Below are positions 9,544 to 17,234 of a stretch of 64,000 nt of DNA, piece after piece (position 1 is the first letter of the stretch; each line of letters opens with the position of its first letter). The position numbers were made by a program, and so were the translations under genes. Source of the stretch: JBMORL01 sp049322335 (GTDB taxonomy: Bacteria; Bacteroidota; Bacteroidia; Flavobacteriales_D; UBA2798); assembly GCA_049322335.1 (NCBI GenBank), contig JBMORL010000022.1, forward strand, positions 109,477 to 173,476, given 5' to 3'. Below the pieces are notes generated by a model that saw nothing but the letters and a program-made list of their open reading frames with translations, was not told the origin of the DNA and did not search any database.

Positions 9544-9618
9544 CGCTACAAATAAAATTTTACCTGAAACAGACAGGATTGCTTATAATGAGAGTTATTT
9601 TGGGCGTTGCGGGAAGTA
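9544..9618 (+). repeat. 75-bp direct repeat, right copy
   Basis: Matches the 3' end of the 7281-7823 gene at 72 of 75 positions. One change makes an in-frame AAATAA where the gene has AATGAA, so this copy is non-coding debris. Confidence 0.9.
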
Positions 9619-9755
9619 GGGAGTACAGTGGGCAGTCTTTAGTTGGCAGTCTCCATTTTCCTCCATCCCTTAATAACTCTATTCCTTTTTTTTCAGCAAG
9701 CGGAGCAAAGGGCGTGGTAACTGTGTACATTTAACAAACAAATCTGTAACCCTTT

Positions 9756-9786
9756 TTTGATGATTTATAGAAATATGGTAAATTTG
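9756..9786 (+). promoter_or_regulatory. Bacteroidota-type promoter of the cassette array
   Basis: TTTG (9756-9759), 19 bases, then TAAATTTG (9779-9786) fits the Bacteroidota TTTG-N19-TAnnTTTG consensus. It points into the first cassette, in the position that the Pc promoter has in classical integrons. Confidence 0.65.
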
Positions 9787-9865
9787 ATCTACCCACCAAA
9801 AGGTAAGCAAAGCCAGCCAATTTAGCTGTATGGTCTTACCAAAGGTTGGACAATAAACAAGTTAG
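9787..9865 (+). other. Structured leader / attI-like left boundary of array 1
   Basis: From AGCCAGCCAA at 9811 to the core at 9861 this aligns without gaps to 50875-50925 at the second cassette locus. The first ten bases and the last 14 (AATAAACAAGTTAG) are identical and the middle is diverged. A GGTAAG/CTTACC stem (9802-9807 with 9835-9840) encloses the conserved motif; the other locus has a different stem sequence in the same place, as expected for a conserved structure. It may be an attI-like recombination site, an RNA leader, or both. Confidence 0.55.
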
Positions 9866-9931
9866 TGGCAACCGTGTGACGACCAGCCTGAGTTCAATAT
9901 TTAACGACAGTAACAAATAAACAAATAAAAT

Positions 9932-10288
9932 ATGCTTACAGAAATAAATCCAAAGCTACCAATGCGAGACAAAGCAGTAACGAAAGACTATTACCTGAAC
10001 AAATTAGGTTTTAAACTTTTTGGTGACAATGATTATGACGGTTACCTAATGGTTCATAAGGACAATGTGCAAATTCATTTCTTTGAGTTCAAAGACCTTG
10101 ACCCAAAAGAAAACTACGGACAAGTTTACATCAGAACAAATGACATTGATAAACTTTACCAAACGCTTTTGGACAACAAAACTTCAATTCACCCAAATGG
10201 ACATTTAGACTCTAAACCTTGGGGACAAAGAGAGTTTGCTTTACTTGACCCAGACAACAACTTATTGACTTTTGGACAAACATTGTAA
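9932..10288 (+). CDS. VOC-fold protein (bleomycin-resistance/glyoxalase type)
   Basis: 118 residues, the usual length for single VOC proteins related to bleomycin-binding protein. Visible pattern: LPMRDKAVTKDYYLNKLGFKL (N-terminal beta-alpha unit), VQIHFFEF (metal- or ligand-position His), VYIRTNDIDKLYQTLL and the closing REFALLDPDNNLLTFGQ with the Asp-Pro-Asp-N and the strand that carries the last ligand. VOC proteins either sequester drugs such as bleomycin or act as metal enzymes; which applies here cannot be told. It is the first gene after the promoter and leader of the array, and VOC genes are frequent integron cassette cargo. Confidence 0.87.
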   Translation: MLTEINPKLPMRDKAVTKDYYLNKLGFKLFGDNDYDGYLMVHKDNVQIHFFEFKDLDPKENYGQVYIRTNDIDKLYQTLLDNKTSIHPNGHLDSKPWGQREFALLDPDNNLLTFGQTL

Positions 10289-10298
10289 CAAATTAATC

Positions 10299-10700
10299 AT
10301 GACAATTCAAACAGTTCTAAGTATAGAATTTAAAGCAATTCCAACATTTGGTATTTCCGATTATCAAGTTGCTATTAATTTTTACATTGACACACTTAGA
10401 TTTAAAATTGATTGGGAACATCGTTTTACCCCGACAGACCCAATTTATATGCAAATATCCAGAAACGGACTTATACTCCATCTTTCTGAAAATAAAAGGT
10501 TTGAAAATAAATCAATCACATTTGTTGAAACAAAACATATTAAAGAATTTCATAAAGAACTAACGGAAATAAATCCGACAATCAATATCCAAGACATTGT
10601 TTTTACAAATTGGGGAACAATGCAATTAGAAATCGAAGACCCATTTGGAAATTTATTACGGTTTAATGAAAACATCACAGATAATAACGGCAGCCACTAA
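10299..10700 (+). CDS. VOC-superfamily protein, second gene of cassette 1
   Basis: 133 residues from ATG 10299; an upstream ATG at 10272 would overlap the previous gene and add a non-family tail. Pattern: AIPTFGISDYQVAINFYIDTL, YMQISRNGLILHLSEN, TKHIKEFHKELTE and TMQLEIEDPFGNLLRF, typical of glyoxalase/bleomycin-resistance proteins. Ten bases downstream of the first VOC gene, so a two-gene unit. Its TAA stop (10698-10700) lies inside the inverse core of the attC-like site, leaving no spare sequence between gene and recombination site, as in compact gene cassettes. Confidence 0.85.
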   Translation: MTIQTVLSIEFKAIPTFGISDYQVAINFYIDTLRFKIDWEHRFTPTDPIYMQISRNGLILHLSENKRFENKSITFVETKHIKEFHKELTEINPTINIQDIVFTNWGTMQLEIEDPFGNLLRFNENITDNNGSH

Positions 10701-10827
10701 CAGCACCTACAAGAAATTGGCGGTTCAGTGGTTAAATGAAGCTTTGTGCTACGTATCAAGTTCAGTGGTGGCAGACAGTTTTCGTCTCCGAAATCGCCAA
10801 CTTCTTGTAGCTGCAAAACGTTATAAG
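10694..10827 (+). other. attC-like site 1
   Basis: Inverse core CCACTAAC (ends 10701), then a 20-base arm (10703-10722, GCACCTACAAGAAATTGGCG) that pairs with 10795-10814 with only two mismatches. The right side continues AAAAC and the core GTTATAAG at 10820. The loop (10723-10794) contains GTTCAGTG and GGCAGACAGTTTTCG, also present in other sites of the array. Confidence 0.75.
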
Positions 10828-11191
10828 CAAGGCGGACTGACATCTTCCAAAGACAATTTATCGGAAGACAAAAACATTTCGGTTCCAAAAAAAATTGGCT
10901 GACTTTCCGACACTCGGGCGACCAATCGACCCCAACGCAAGAAGTTTAAATTTTTACCCCACCGCACCTTTTCGGCAAAGCCGTTTTGGCTATCACACAT
11001 TGCAGCACTTTTGCAAGCCCACACAAGCCACCGCACAACCAAAGGCTCGCAAAAAAGCTGCAATCCTCTGCCCGCTCTATCATAATAATAATTTTAACAT
11101 ATTGGTATTCAAAAGTTGACAGTATAATTAATTTTACTAACTTAGTTTCGTTAATAACTCATTGTTTAATCTATTTTAAAACCAAATTACT
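10828..11191. other. Gene-free stretch with type-2 hairpin S1
   Basis: No gene is seen between attC-like site 1 and the 11192 gene. At 10999-11075 lies a compound hairpin: ATTGCAGC (10999-11006) pairs with 11057-11064, and TGCAAGCC (11012-11019) with 11044-11051 with one mismatch. The loop is CCGCACAACCAAA and CCCGC follows at 11071-11075. Matching elements occur at 14897-14976 and 16160-16237. Confidence 0.6.
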
Positions 11192-11941
11192 ATGGAAAAT
11201 TCAAACTGCTTCCCAGGATCACGTTACCCTCAATGGCCTTACCCTTGGCCATTTCCGTTCCCTTTCCCGTTTCCAGATCAATTTCCTCCTTATTTATTAT
11301 CAATTGCTAATACTGGTGGTAGTAGCCACAATGCCCTTTTGGATGAATACGCAATCGCATTTCCTGCTTTTGATGGTACTCGTGAACAAATGTGGAACGT
11401 AATGATTAATGGCACAACACGATTAACAAAAGAAGTTGGAATCACAGGCGGCTCTTTTCCTTCATTTAAAGTTGCTAATGATTTTGCGACAAAAATTAAA
11501 GCAAACCTTGACAAAGTATTGAACGAAATGGTCAAATCAGGCGAAATGACACCATTTATTGCAGAACAAACACAAATAATGCTTGCTATAATTAAAGATG
11601 CGAGTAGTTTTGAAGTTGCCGATAGGCGTTTGGCAGCGTTCTCAAATCGAATTTCATTTAGAACGGATATAGCTGTTAACGATAAAATAATTTTAACTTT
11701 TGCTGCCTCAACTGCTATGTCTACAAATGATTTTTGGAGTGAAGCATTAGTAAATCCTGCAAGCCCTTATCATGATATTGCGATAACTCTTGGTGCTGCA
11801 AATTTATTCAAAATAAAAATAGCAGATCTTATTGGTTTTGTTGTTGGTGCAGTAGTCGGCTCAGGTGGTGGCCCTGTGGGTTCTGTTACAACTGGTATTG
11901 CTTTAGGCGGCTTTGCCTCCGAAGTTTTTGGAGAAAAATAA
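11192..11941 (+). CDS. Unknown protein: Pro/aromatic N-terminus and glycine-zipper C-terminus
   Basis: 249 residues, no signal peptide. Residues about 12-33 are an unusual run of alternating Pro and Trp/Phe/Tyr (PWPFPFPFPFPD). The middle (about 40-190) is mainly helical with no motif I know. The end (about 205-245) is hydrophobic and Gly-rich, with GFVVGAVVGSGGGPVG and GIALGGFASEVFG, like glycine-zipper membrane segments of bacteriocins and pore-forming toxins. First gene of a three-gene group (with the 12022 and 14186 genes) inside cassette 2. A membrane-acting toxin is possible but is inference only. Confidence 0.7.
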   Translation: MENSNCFPGSRYPQWPYPWPFPFPFPFPDQFPPYLLSIANTGGSSHNALLDEYAIAFPAFDGTREQMWNVMINGTTRLTKEVGITGGSFPSFKVANDFATKIKANLDKVLNEMVKSGEMTPFIAEQTQIMLAIIKDASSFEVADRRLAAFSNRISFRTDIAVNDKIILTFAASTAMSTNDFWSEALVNPASPYHDIAITLGAANLFKIKIADLIGFVVGAVVGSGGGPVGSVTTGIALGGFASEVFGEK

Positions 11942-12021
11942 AATGTTTATTGGATCATAAATGCGGGTTAGCTGTAACTTTCCCGCATTTTTAATTTTCT
12001 TTAAAATTAAATTCAGGCAGG

Positions 12022-14154
12022 ATGTTCCGAATAATTTCCTTTTCTAAAAAAAATATTTTGCTGACATTCATTCTTATTTTGTCAGGAGTATCCTTATGTG
12101 CGCAAAATAAAAAAAAAGATTCTTTATGGCAAGTATACAATAATAAAACCCTGCACGATACAATACGGTTAAAAACTTTACACAATATTGCTTGGGAAAT
12201 TATGTATTCGCTACCAGATTCTGCGTTTAAAGTTGCCCAACAACAATTAGATTATGCCAGTAACATTGAAAATAAATATTGGCAAGCAGATGCTTTAAAA
12301 ATAATAGGGGTTTATTATTCCATAATTGGAGAACCACAAAAGGCTTTAGAAAATTATAATTATTCACTCGATATTTTCAAACAATTAAACAATAAATCAC
12401 GGATTGCTGACCTCTATTCGGCTATTGGTTATATTTATAATGACTTTTCTGATTATCCACAGGCTCTAAACCATTTTTTTAAGGCAGTAGAAATAAGAAA
12501 TCTTAATAATGACGAAAAAGGAAACGTTGGCGCCTATATTGGTATTGGTAATGTATGTGTGAATCAGGGCGAGTATAAAAAAGCATTAATTTATTATAAT
12601 AAAAGCTTAAAAATTGCGGAAAGTACAAATAATGCAGCAGTTCAAAGTTCTGTCATTAGCAATATAGGTAGTACTTACAATAAAATGGGTGAATATTCCC
12701 AAGCCTTGGAATATTTATTAAAATCACTCGACCTGCATAAAAAAAATAATCAAAGGAATGGAGAGGCGATAGCTATTTTCAATATTGGTGAAGTTTATTT
12801 TAATAAGAAAGATTTTGATACTGCACTTAAATATTTTACAGAGTCTGCTCAAATAAGGCAAGAATTAAACGAGATTAGCGGCTTAACTGTAAATTACCTT
12901 TATATTGGAATAATTTATACCAAGACAAAAAAATATAAAGATGCGGAGAATTATTTGCAGAAGAGTTTGAAGATGGCAAATGATATAGAAGACTTAGAAA
13001 GAGTAAGCGAAACTCATTTTTACCTTTCGGAACTCTACAATATTATTGAAAAACCTTCCTTATCATTAGAACATTATAAGAAATACATTGTGTATAGGGA
13101 TAGTGTATACAATTCCGAAAACATTAAACAAATGGCACATGCAGAAATACAACATGAATTTGACAAAAAGGCAATAATAGCAAAAACTGAACAAGAAAAA
13201 AAAGACGTAATTTTACTAAAAGAAAAACAGCAGCAACAATTAATTATTTACATAACAAGCGGTGGTTTATTGGTTTTTTTACTATTGTCAGTTTTTATTT
13301 ACAGAGGTTATTCACAAAAGAAAAAACTAAATTTAAACCTTGCACATAAAAATCAAGAAATTACCGACAGTATTAATTATGCTAAAAGAATACAAGAAGC
13401 AATTTTGCCAACAGAGGATGAATTTAAAACCGCTTTCCCTGATTCATTTATTTTATTTAAACCCAAAGATATTGTAAGTGGAGATTTTTATTGGATTAGT
13501 ACAAACCCAAAAGTATTTCCATCAATAGATAAAGAGCAAGGTAGTAATAGTTGGAGAGTTAAAAACCCTTTGGTAGCAGCGGTTGATTGTACGGGGCATG
13601 GTGTTCCTGGTTCTTTAATGAGCATGATGGGAAGTTCGCTTTTGAATAAAATTGTTGACACTCATAAAATTTCTAATCCAAATGAAATTCTTAATTTGCT
13701 GAGAACTGAAATTATAAACTCCTTAAAACAACATGGCGAGAACGAAAATAAAGATGGGATGGATATTGCCTTATGTACCGTTTATGATGACAGGATAGAA
13801 TATGCGGGGGCAAACAATCCAATTTACGTTATTCGGAAAAACGGTAAATTGGAAGAGATAAAAGCGGATAAAATGCCTGTCGGCTATTCTGGAGTTGAAT
13901 TGAAACCTTATACCAATCATTCTGTAAAAATGGAACAAGGCGATAGTTTTTATATTTTTACCGATGGATATGCCGACCAGTTTGGTGGGAAGGACAATAA
14001 AAAATTTAAGTACAAGCAGTTTAAAGATTTGCTCGTTACAATTAATTCCAAATCCATGCAAAGTCAAAAGGAAATACTAAACGAAAAGATAGAAAACTGG
14101 AAAGGAACAAATGAGCAAACAGATGATATACTGGTTATCGGAATACGGATTTAA
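12022..14154 (+). CDS. TPR sensor with SpoIIE-type (PP2C) phosphatase domain
   Basis: 710 residues. Signal peptide or N-terminal helix (1-26, ending SLCAQ); six to eight TPR repeats (about 55-370; for example YSQALEYLLKSLDLHKK and DFDTALKYFTESAQIR); a coiled coil with Q/E/K runs; one membrane span (about 414-430, IIYITSGGLLVFLLLSVFIY); a linker helix (SINYAKRIQEAILP) and a SpoIIE/PP2C domain with KDIVSGDFYW, AAVDCTGHGVPGSLMSMMG, DGMDIALC and FTDGYADQFGG, which supply the acidic metal-binding residues. Such proteins are common in Bacteroidota as periplasmic-TPR, cytoplasmic-phosphatase sensors. The partner is unknown; no anti-sigma antagonist lies nearby. Confidence 0.9.
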   Translation: MFRIISFSKKNILLTFILILSGVSLCAQNKKKDSLWQVYNNKTLHDTIRLKTLHNIAWEIMYSLPDSAFKVAQQQLDYASNIENKYWQADALKIIGVYYSIIGEPQKALENYNYSLDIFKQLNNKSRIADLYSAIGYIYNDFSDYPQALNHFFKAVEIRNLNNDEKGNVGAYIGIGNVCVNQGEYKKALIYYNKSLKIAESTNNAAVQSSVISNIGSTYNKMGEYSQALEYLLKSLDLHKKNNQRNGEAIAIFNIGEVYFNKKDFDTALKYFTESAQIRQELNEISGLTVNYLYIGIIYTKTKKYKDAENYLQKSLKMANDIEDLERVSETHFYLSELYNIIEKPSLSLEHYKKYIVYRDSVYNSENIKQMAHAEIQHEFDKKAIIAKTEQEKKDVILLKEKQQQQLIIYITSGGLLVFLLLSVFIYRGYSQKKKLNLNLAHKNQEITDSINYAKRIQEAILPTEDEFKTAFPDSFILFKPKDIVSGDFYWISTNPKVFPSIDKEQGSNSWRVKNPLVAAVDCTGHGVPGSLMSMMGSSLLNKIVDTHKISNPNEILNLLRTEIINSLKQHGENENKDGMDIALCTVYDDRIEYAGANNPIYVIRKNGKLEEIKADKMPVGYSGVELKPYTNHSVKMEQGDSFYIFTDGYADQFGGKDNKKFKYKQFKDLLVTINSKSMQSQKEILNEKIENWKGTNEQTDDILVIGIRI

Positions 14155-14185
14155 AAATACTTTTCTTTAATTAAAACTTTGTACT

Positions 14186-14875
14186 ATGAAAACATTTTAT
14201 TTAACAACAGTAATGTTATTGGTTGGTCTTTTGTCATTCGCACAATCTGACTCAACGAATACAAATAATAAACAATTTCATACATATTATGGGCTTCAAG
14301 TCCCCGACATTTCTGAACTAAATTCGGTTTTTGGGTTATCGAATTACCCTCAGCTAAATTCAAATAATTTTTCGGTTGGCTTGGGAATGGTTAATTTTTC
14401 ACGAAAGAAAATCGTTTTCCAACAAGAACTTTTTGTTTATTCCCAATCAAGAAAAAACGATTCTATCACATCCTCAATCAGAAGCATAAGTTTTGGACAA
14501 TCACTGTTTGGTTATTCCTATGTTAATAATAAAAACTTCCGAATGTATTCCAGCTTTGGTTTAACCTATATGAGCACAACTGTTAAAGCGATAAAAGAAA
14601 TACCTTCCTCAACCCAATTTAATCAATATGCTTCGGCTATTGGTAATCAGCTTGAAATGACATCAAATAATTTTTTGGCAGACATCACTACGCATTTAAC
14701 CTATTCTATAAAAATGCCCGACACTAAAAATCGTCTTATACTTGGCATCAGAGCGGCTTACTATTTACCATTTGAAAATTCAAAATGGACGATGAATAAA
14801 ACAAAACTTGACAATGGCCCCAATATTAATCCGGGTGGTTATTCATTGAATTTTGTTTTAGGATTTTCATATTAG
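14186..14875 (+). CDS. Putative outer-membrane beta-barrel protein
   Basis: 229 residues with a clear signal peptide (MKTFYLTTVMLLVGLLSFAQS). Alternating amphipathic strands follow (NFSVGLGMVNFSRKKIVFQQ, FGQSLFGYSYVNNKNFRMYS, FLADITTHLTYSIKM, LILGIRAAYYLPF) and it ends in LNFVLGFSY, consistent with an aromatic terminal residue of a small barrel. It starts 31 bases after the phosphatase gene, so the two are probably co-transcribed. No specific family recognised. Confidence 0.7.
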   Translation: MKTFYLTTVMLLVGLLSFAQSDSTNTNNKQFHTYYGLQVPDISELNSVFGLSNYPQLNSNNFSVGLGMVNFSRKKIVFQQELFVYSQSRKNDSITSSIRSISFGQSLFGYSYVNNKNFRMYSSFGLTYMSTTVKAIKEIPSSTQFNQYASAIGNQLEMTSNNFLADITTHLTYSIKMPDTKNRLILGIRAAYYLPFENSKWTMNKTKLDNGPNINPGGYSLNFVLGFSY

Positions 14876-15142
14876 CACATAAATTTCCAAACTCACAATG
14901 GCAAGCACATTTGCATTTCGCACAATCCTACCGCACGACCAAAAAATGCAAAAGAGCTTGCCATTCTCCCACCCGCCTGTGTATGCGTGATGAAAAAAAA
15001 GAAAAAACTGCCTTCCCTTCTGTAAAAATTTAAACTGCGACCGCTCAAGCCACCCACAGCAGACCGAAAAAAATGTTCTATAGACAGGCAGGTGCAAATC
15101 ATATGCTGACATAGCAATAAACAACCGTGGACAAAACCGCCC
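14876..15142. other. Gene-free stretch with type-2 hairpin S2
   Basis: Compound hairpin at 14897-14976: AATGGCAAGC (14897-14906) pairs perfectly with 14956-14965, TTGCATTT (14911-14918) with 14944-14951. The loop CCGCACGACCAAA is near-identical to S1; it is followed by CACCCGC. From 14977 to 15142 there is no gene; AGCAATAAACAA at about 15113-15124 recalls the end of the array leaders. Confidence 0.6.
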
Positions 15143-15280
15143 AGCTTATAACACGGGGCAATTGCGCAATTTGGCGGACGGGGGAATATAAAGTTTTGTA
15201 TCTTTAAACAACCGTTGGTGGGTATAGACACAGTAAGCTCCGAAAGCCAAACTGCGCAAGCCCCGAAACCGTTATGCCCA
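15143..15280 (+). other. attC-like site 2
   Basis: Inverse core AGCTTATAAC (15143-15152); left arm 15154-15177 (CGGGGCAATTGCGCAATTTGG and on) pairs with 15240-15265, ending GCCCCG, then AAAC and the core CGTTATGCCC with GTT at 15271. The inverse core matches the start of cassette 2 (GTTATAAGC at 10820), not its own right core. Confidence 0.75.
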
Positions 15281-15328
15281 AGCGTAGGACGACAGTACAA
15301 ACGAATACCTGAATGACCAGAAAGAAAG

Positions 15329-16096
15329 ATGTCTTACTCCTTTGACATAGTAGATCAAAAAGTTAATGAAACGGAATTCTTTCTTAGAAAGATGATCGAG
15401 GCTGGAAGTAATTGGTTCGAATTTTCATGTTATCTAACCGCACATCTTTCTGCATCAAGATCAATAACCTTAGCACTTCAACGGTTTAAAACAATTCCGG
15501 GGTTCGAAGAATGGTATAAATCCCATCAATCAGCACTTAAATCTGACCCTCTTTCAAAATTCATTTTAGAAATCAGAAACGATAACGTACACGGTGGACC
15601 AAATCCTGTTGTAGGTGGTAGCTTTCATAATGGTAAATCGGAGTATCGTTTCAAAGAACAGGATAAATTAGAGCACAATGATATCGTGTCCTGTTGTCGC
15701 GCACACTTCGTAAAGCTACTTGAAATTGTTTACGATTGTTATGTGGTATTAGGCGTTCATATAGATCCGCAGCAATACTATACTCGTGAACACTTTGAAT
15801 CAATGGGATTGACTATTGATGATGCCGAACTTGAAATTTGGGGTTGGATCATGACTTCCTATATAGAAGAGGGATTTGACGAAGACGATAGATGGCATGA
15901 ACTGCGCAGCAGGGTTGGTGAATGTCAAATAAACCATTTATTCAACGGTTATTTGAACAAGGTTACCCCCCAACCCATTATTCCTGATAGAATTGCGGAC
16001 TTTGACTATACTGATGAGGAACGAGGCTGGGCTTATATACCTCCAGGGTTTGAAACGATAGAAGATTATATAAATTCGTTAGACAAAATTAAGTAA
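15329..16096 (+). CDS. HEPN-motif protein of unknown family
   Basis: 255 residues, no signal peptide. The first half is helical (EFFLRKMIEAGSNWFEFS, HLSASRSITLALQRF) and leads to FILEIRNDNVHGG, which contains R-N-x3-H, the HEPN ribonuclease signature. The second half is acidic and ends at IPPGFETIEDYINSL. HEPN proteins are often RNases in toxin-antitoxin or abortive-infection systems, but the motif alone does not prove activity. First gene of cassette 3, upstream of the Vsr/Dcm module and possibly independent of it because hairpin S3 lies between. Confidence 0.65.
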   Translation: MSYSFDIVDQKVNETEFFLRKMIEAGSNWFEFSCYLTAHLSASRSITLALQRFKTIPGFEEWYKSHQSALKSDPLSKFILEIRNDNVHGGPNPVVGGSFHNGKSEYRFKEQDKLEHNDIVSCCRAHFVKLLEIVYDCYVVLGVHIDPQQYYTREHFESMGLTIDDAELEIWGWIMTSYIEEGFDEDDRWHELRSRVGECQINHLFNGYLNKVTPQPIIPDRIADFDYTDEERGWAYIPPGFETIEDYINSLDKIK

Positions 16097-16159
16097 CTCA
16101 AACTGACATCAAGGTTTCAGATTTTCCCGACCGCACATCTAATTTTTCAGCCAACGCAC

Positions 16160-16237
16160 ATTTAGCACATTTGGTTTTACCCCAACACACAAAATCAACG
16201 CTTCGGCCAAACCAAAAGAGCTAAATCCACTACCCGC
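16160..16237. other. Type-2 hairpin S3
   Basis: ATTTAGC (16160-16166) pairs with 16220-16226 and TTTGGTTT (16170-16177) with 16209-16216; the asymmetric spacers are ACA on the left and AGA on the right, and CACTACCCGC follows. Same architecture as S1 and S2. Confidence 0.6.
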
Positions 16238-16244
16238 GCTAAGT

Positions 16245-16448
16245 TTACGATTTTGAATTTCGCTTTCTTGTCGGGAATACATAATACTGTTCTTTGAATT
16301 CGGAAATCTCTTCCTTCAGTTTTTTATTGGCATTTAAGATCAATTCGTTTTGAACTTTCATAATGCTTAACAGGTCATGCATCGCATTCAGATTTTCTAA
16401 CTGAACCGTTACAATCCTTTCTAAATCAGCTTTTGTGTATTGTCGCAT
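16245..16448 (-). CDS. Small coiled-coil protein divergent from the XRE regulator
   Basis: 67 residues from ATG 16448 (MRQYTKADLERIV); a start nine residues upstream is possible. Helical throughout with heptad-like spacing (LERIVTVQLENLNAMHDLLSIMKVQ, KKLKEEISEFKEQ) and a basic tail. Family unknown. It shares an A+T-rich divergent promoter region with the XRE gene, and the palindromes there could let the regulator control both. Confidence 0.5.
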   Translation of the reverse strand: MRQYTKADLERIVTVQLENLNAMHDLLSIMKVQNELILNANKKLKEEISEFKEQYYVFPTRKRNSKS

Positions 16449-16484
16449 AGGTTTATATATTGAAATACAATACAAATATATATC

Positions 16485-16522
16485 ATATTATAATATTTCA
16501 CAATATATTTTTATATTATAAT
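16485..16522. promoter_or_regulatory. Paired A+T palindromes, possible XRE operator
   Basis: A perfect 12-base palindrome ATATTATAATAT (16485-16496) and a second ATTATAAT palindrome (16515-16522), centres 28 bases apart, lie between the divergent small coiled-coil gene and the XRE regulator. Two spaced palindromes fit autoregulation by a controller-type HTH protein, although A+T-rich DNA makes such palindromes by chance too. Confidence 0.4.
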
Positions 16523-16573
16523 TTAACACATTGAAAGAAAGCTTATTGATAGACGATAGATTTTCATACTAAA

Positions 16574-16822
16574 ATGCTTTATAAAAACACGTTAATGCCT
16601 GATAAACAAGGGATGAACAGAATAAAAAAAGTTTTAAAGGAACAGGGAAGAACACAGACCTGGCTTGCCGAAAAGATAGAAAAGAGCTACGTAGTTGTTA
16701 CAAACTACTGTAATAACAATGCGCAACCAAGTATTGAGGTCTTGCGAAAAATCGCAACAGTTCTGAACGTTGATGTCAGAGAACTTTTAGTGCCAACAAA
16801 AGACGAGAAAAGTAATGGCTGA
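16574..16822 (+). CDS. XRE-family HTH regulator (controller-like) before vsr
   Basis: Up to 82 residues; starts at 16595 and 16613 (MNRIKKVLKEQG) are equally plausible. A Cro/C1-type HTH is clear: RTQTWLAEKIEKSYVVVTNYCNN, QPSIEVLRKIATVLNVDVRELL. It overlaps the vsr start by 8 bases, so the regulator, vsr, the methyltransferase, the ATPase and the receiver gene look like one transcript. Small XRE proteins at the head of modification clusters usually act as C-proteins that delay restriction until DNA is methylated; that role is inferred here. Confidence 0.85.
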   Translation: MLYKNTLMPDKQGMNRIKKVLKEQGRTQTWLAEKIEKSYVVVTNYCNNNAQPSIEVLRKIATVLNVDVRELLVPTKDEKSNG

Positions 16823-17234
16823 TGTTCATTCAAAGGAGATAAGAAGTTTCAACATGAGCAGGATCAAAGGCAAAGATACTAAGCCGGAGATGTTAGTCAG
16901 AAAATTTCTCTTCTCAAATGGAATCAGGTACAGACTGCATGATAAAAAACTACCTGGAAAACCGGATATGGTTTTTCCAAAGTATAAGAAAGTAGTTTTT
17001 ATACATGGTTGCTTCTGGCACGGACACGAGAATTGTAAATATTTCGTTGTACCGAAAACCAGAACAGAATGGTGGTTGAATAAGATTAACAGCAACAAAA
17101 AGAAAGATATAGAAAGTGTGTACGCGTTGAAAAAGCAAGGCTGGAAAGTGATAACAATATGGGAATGTGAATTGAAACCAAGTAATAAAGACAAGAAATT
17201 AAAATCAATCATACGAGAACTTAAAAATAATTAA
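16815..17234 (+). CDS. vsr: Very-short-patch repair (Vsr) endonuclease
   Basis: 139 residues, normal length. Signatures: NMSRIKGKDTKPEMLVRKFLF near the N-terminus, LPGKPDMVFPKYKKVVFIHG with the catalytic Asp, GCFWHGHENC with the His residues, and WKVITIWECEL. Vsr nicks at T:G mismatches left by deamination of 5-methylcytosine in the context set by a partner C5 methyltransferase, which is the next gene (start codon overlaps this stop). Vsr-fold enzymes can also serve as the cutting subunit of restriction systems; no other nuclease is seen in the cluster. Confidence 0.94.
   Translation: MADVHSKEIRSFNMSRIKGKDTKPEMLVRKFLFSNGIRYRLHDKKLPGKPDMVFPKYKKVVFIHGCFWHGHENCKYFVVPKTRTEWWLNKINSNKKKDIESVYALKKQGWKVITIWECELKPSNKDKKLKSIIRELKNN

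Larger units (their letters stand above)
9449..9860. other. Gene-free stretch: repeat copy, decayed sequence and array leader
   Basis: No gene is seen. It holds the right copy of the 75-bp direct repeat (9544-9618), a short GGCAGTC-rich stretch (9628-9652) and, from 9756 on, the promoter and structured leader of the cassette array. The base composition shifts to A+T-rich after about 9700. Confidence 0.7.

Noticed and set aside
10645..11119. Open frames over attC-like site 1 and hairpin S1
   Set aside because: They run across the inverted repeats, have no family-like composition, and overlap each other on both strands.
15100..15125. A third copy of the array leader (AGCAATAAACAA)
   Set aside because: Only 12 bases match; there is no AGCCAGCCAA motif or TAnnTTTG at the expected distance and no GTTA core follows.
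14867..15300. Minus-strand open frames between the barrel gene and the HEPN gene
   Set aside because: They cover hairpin S2 and attC-like site 2 and encode Cys/Trp-rich low-quality text with no domain.
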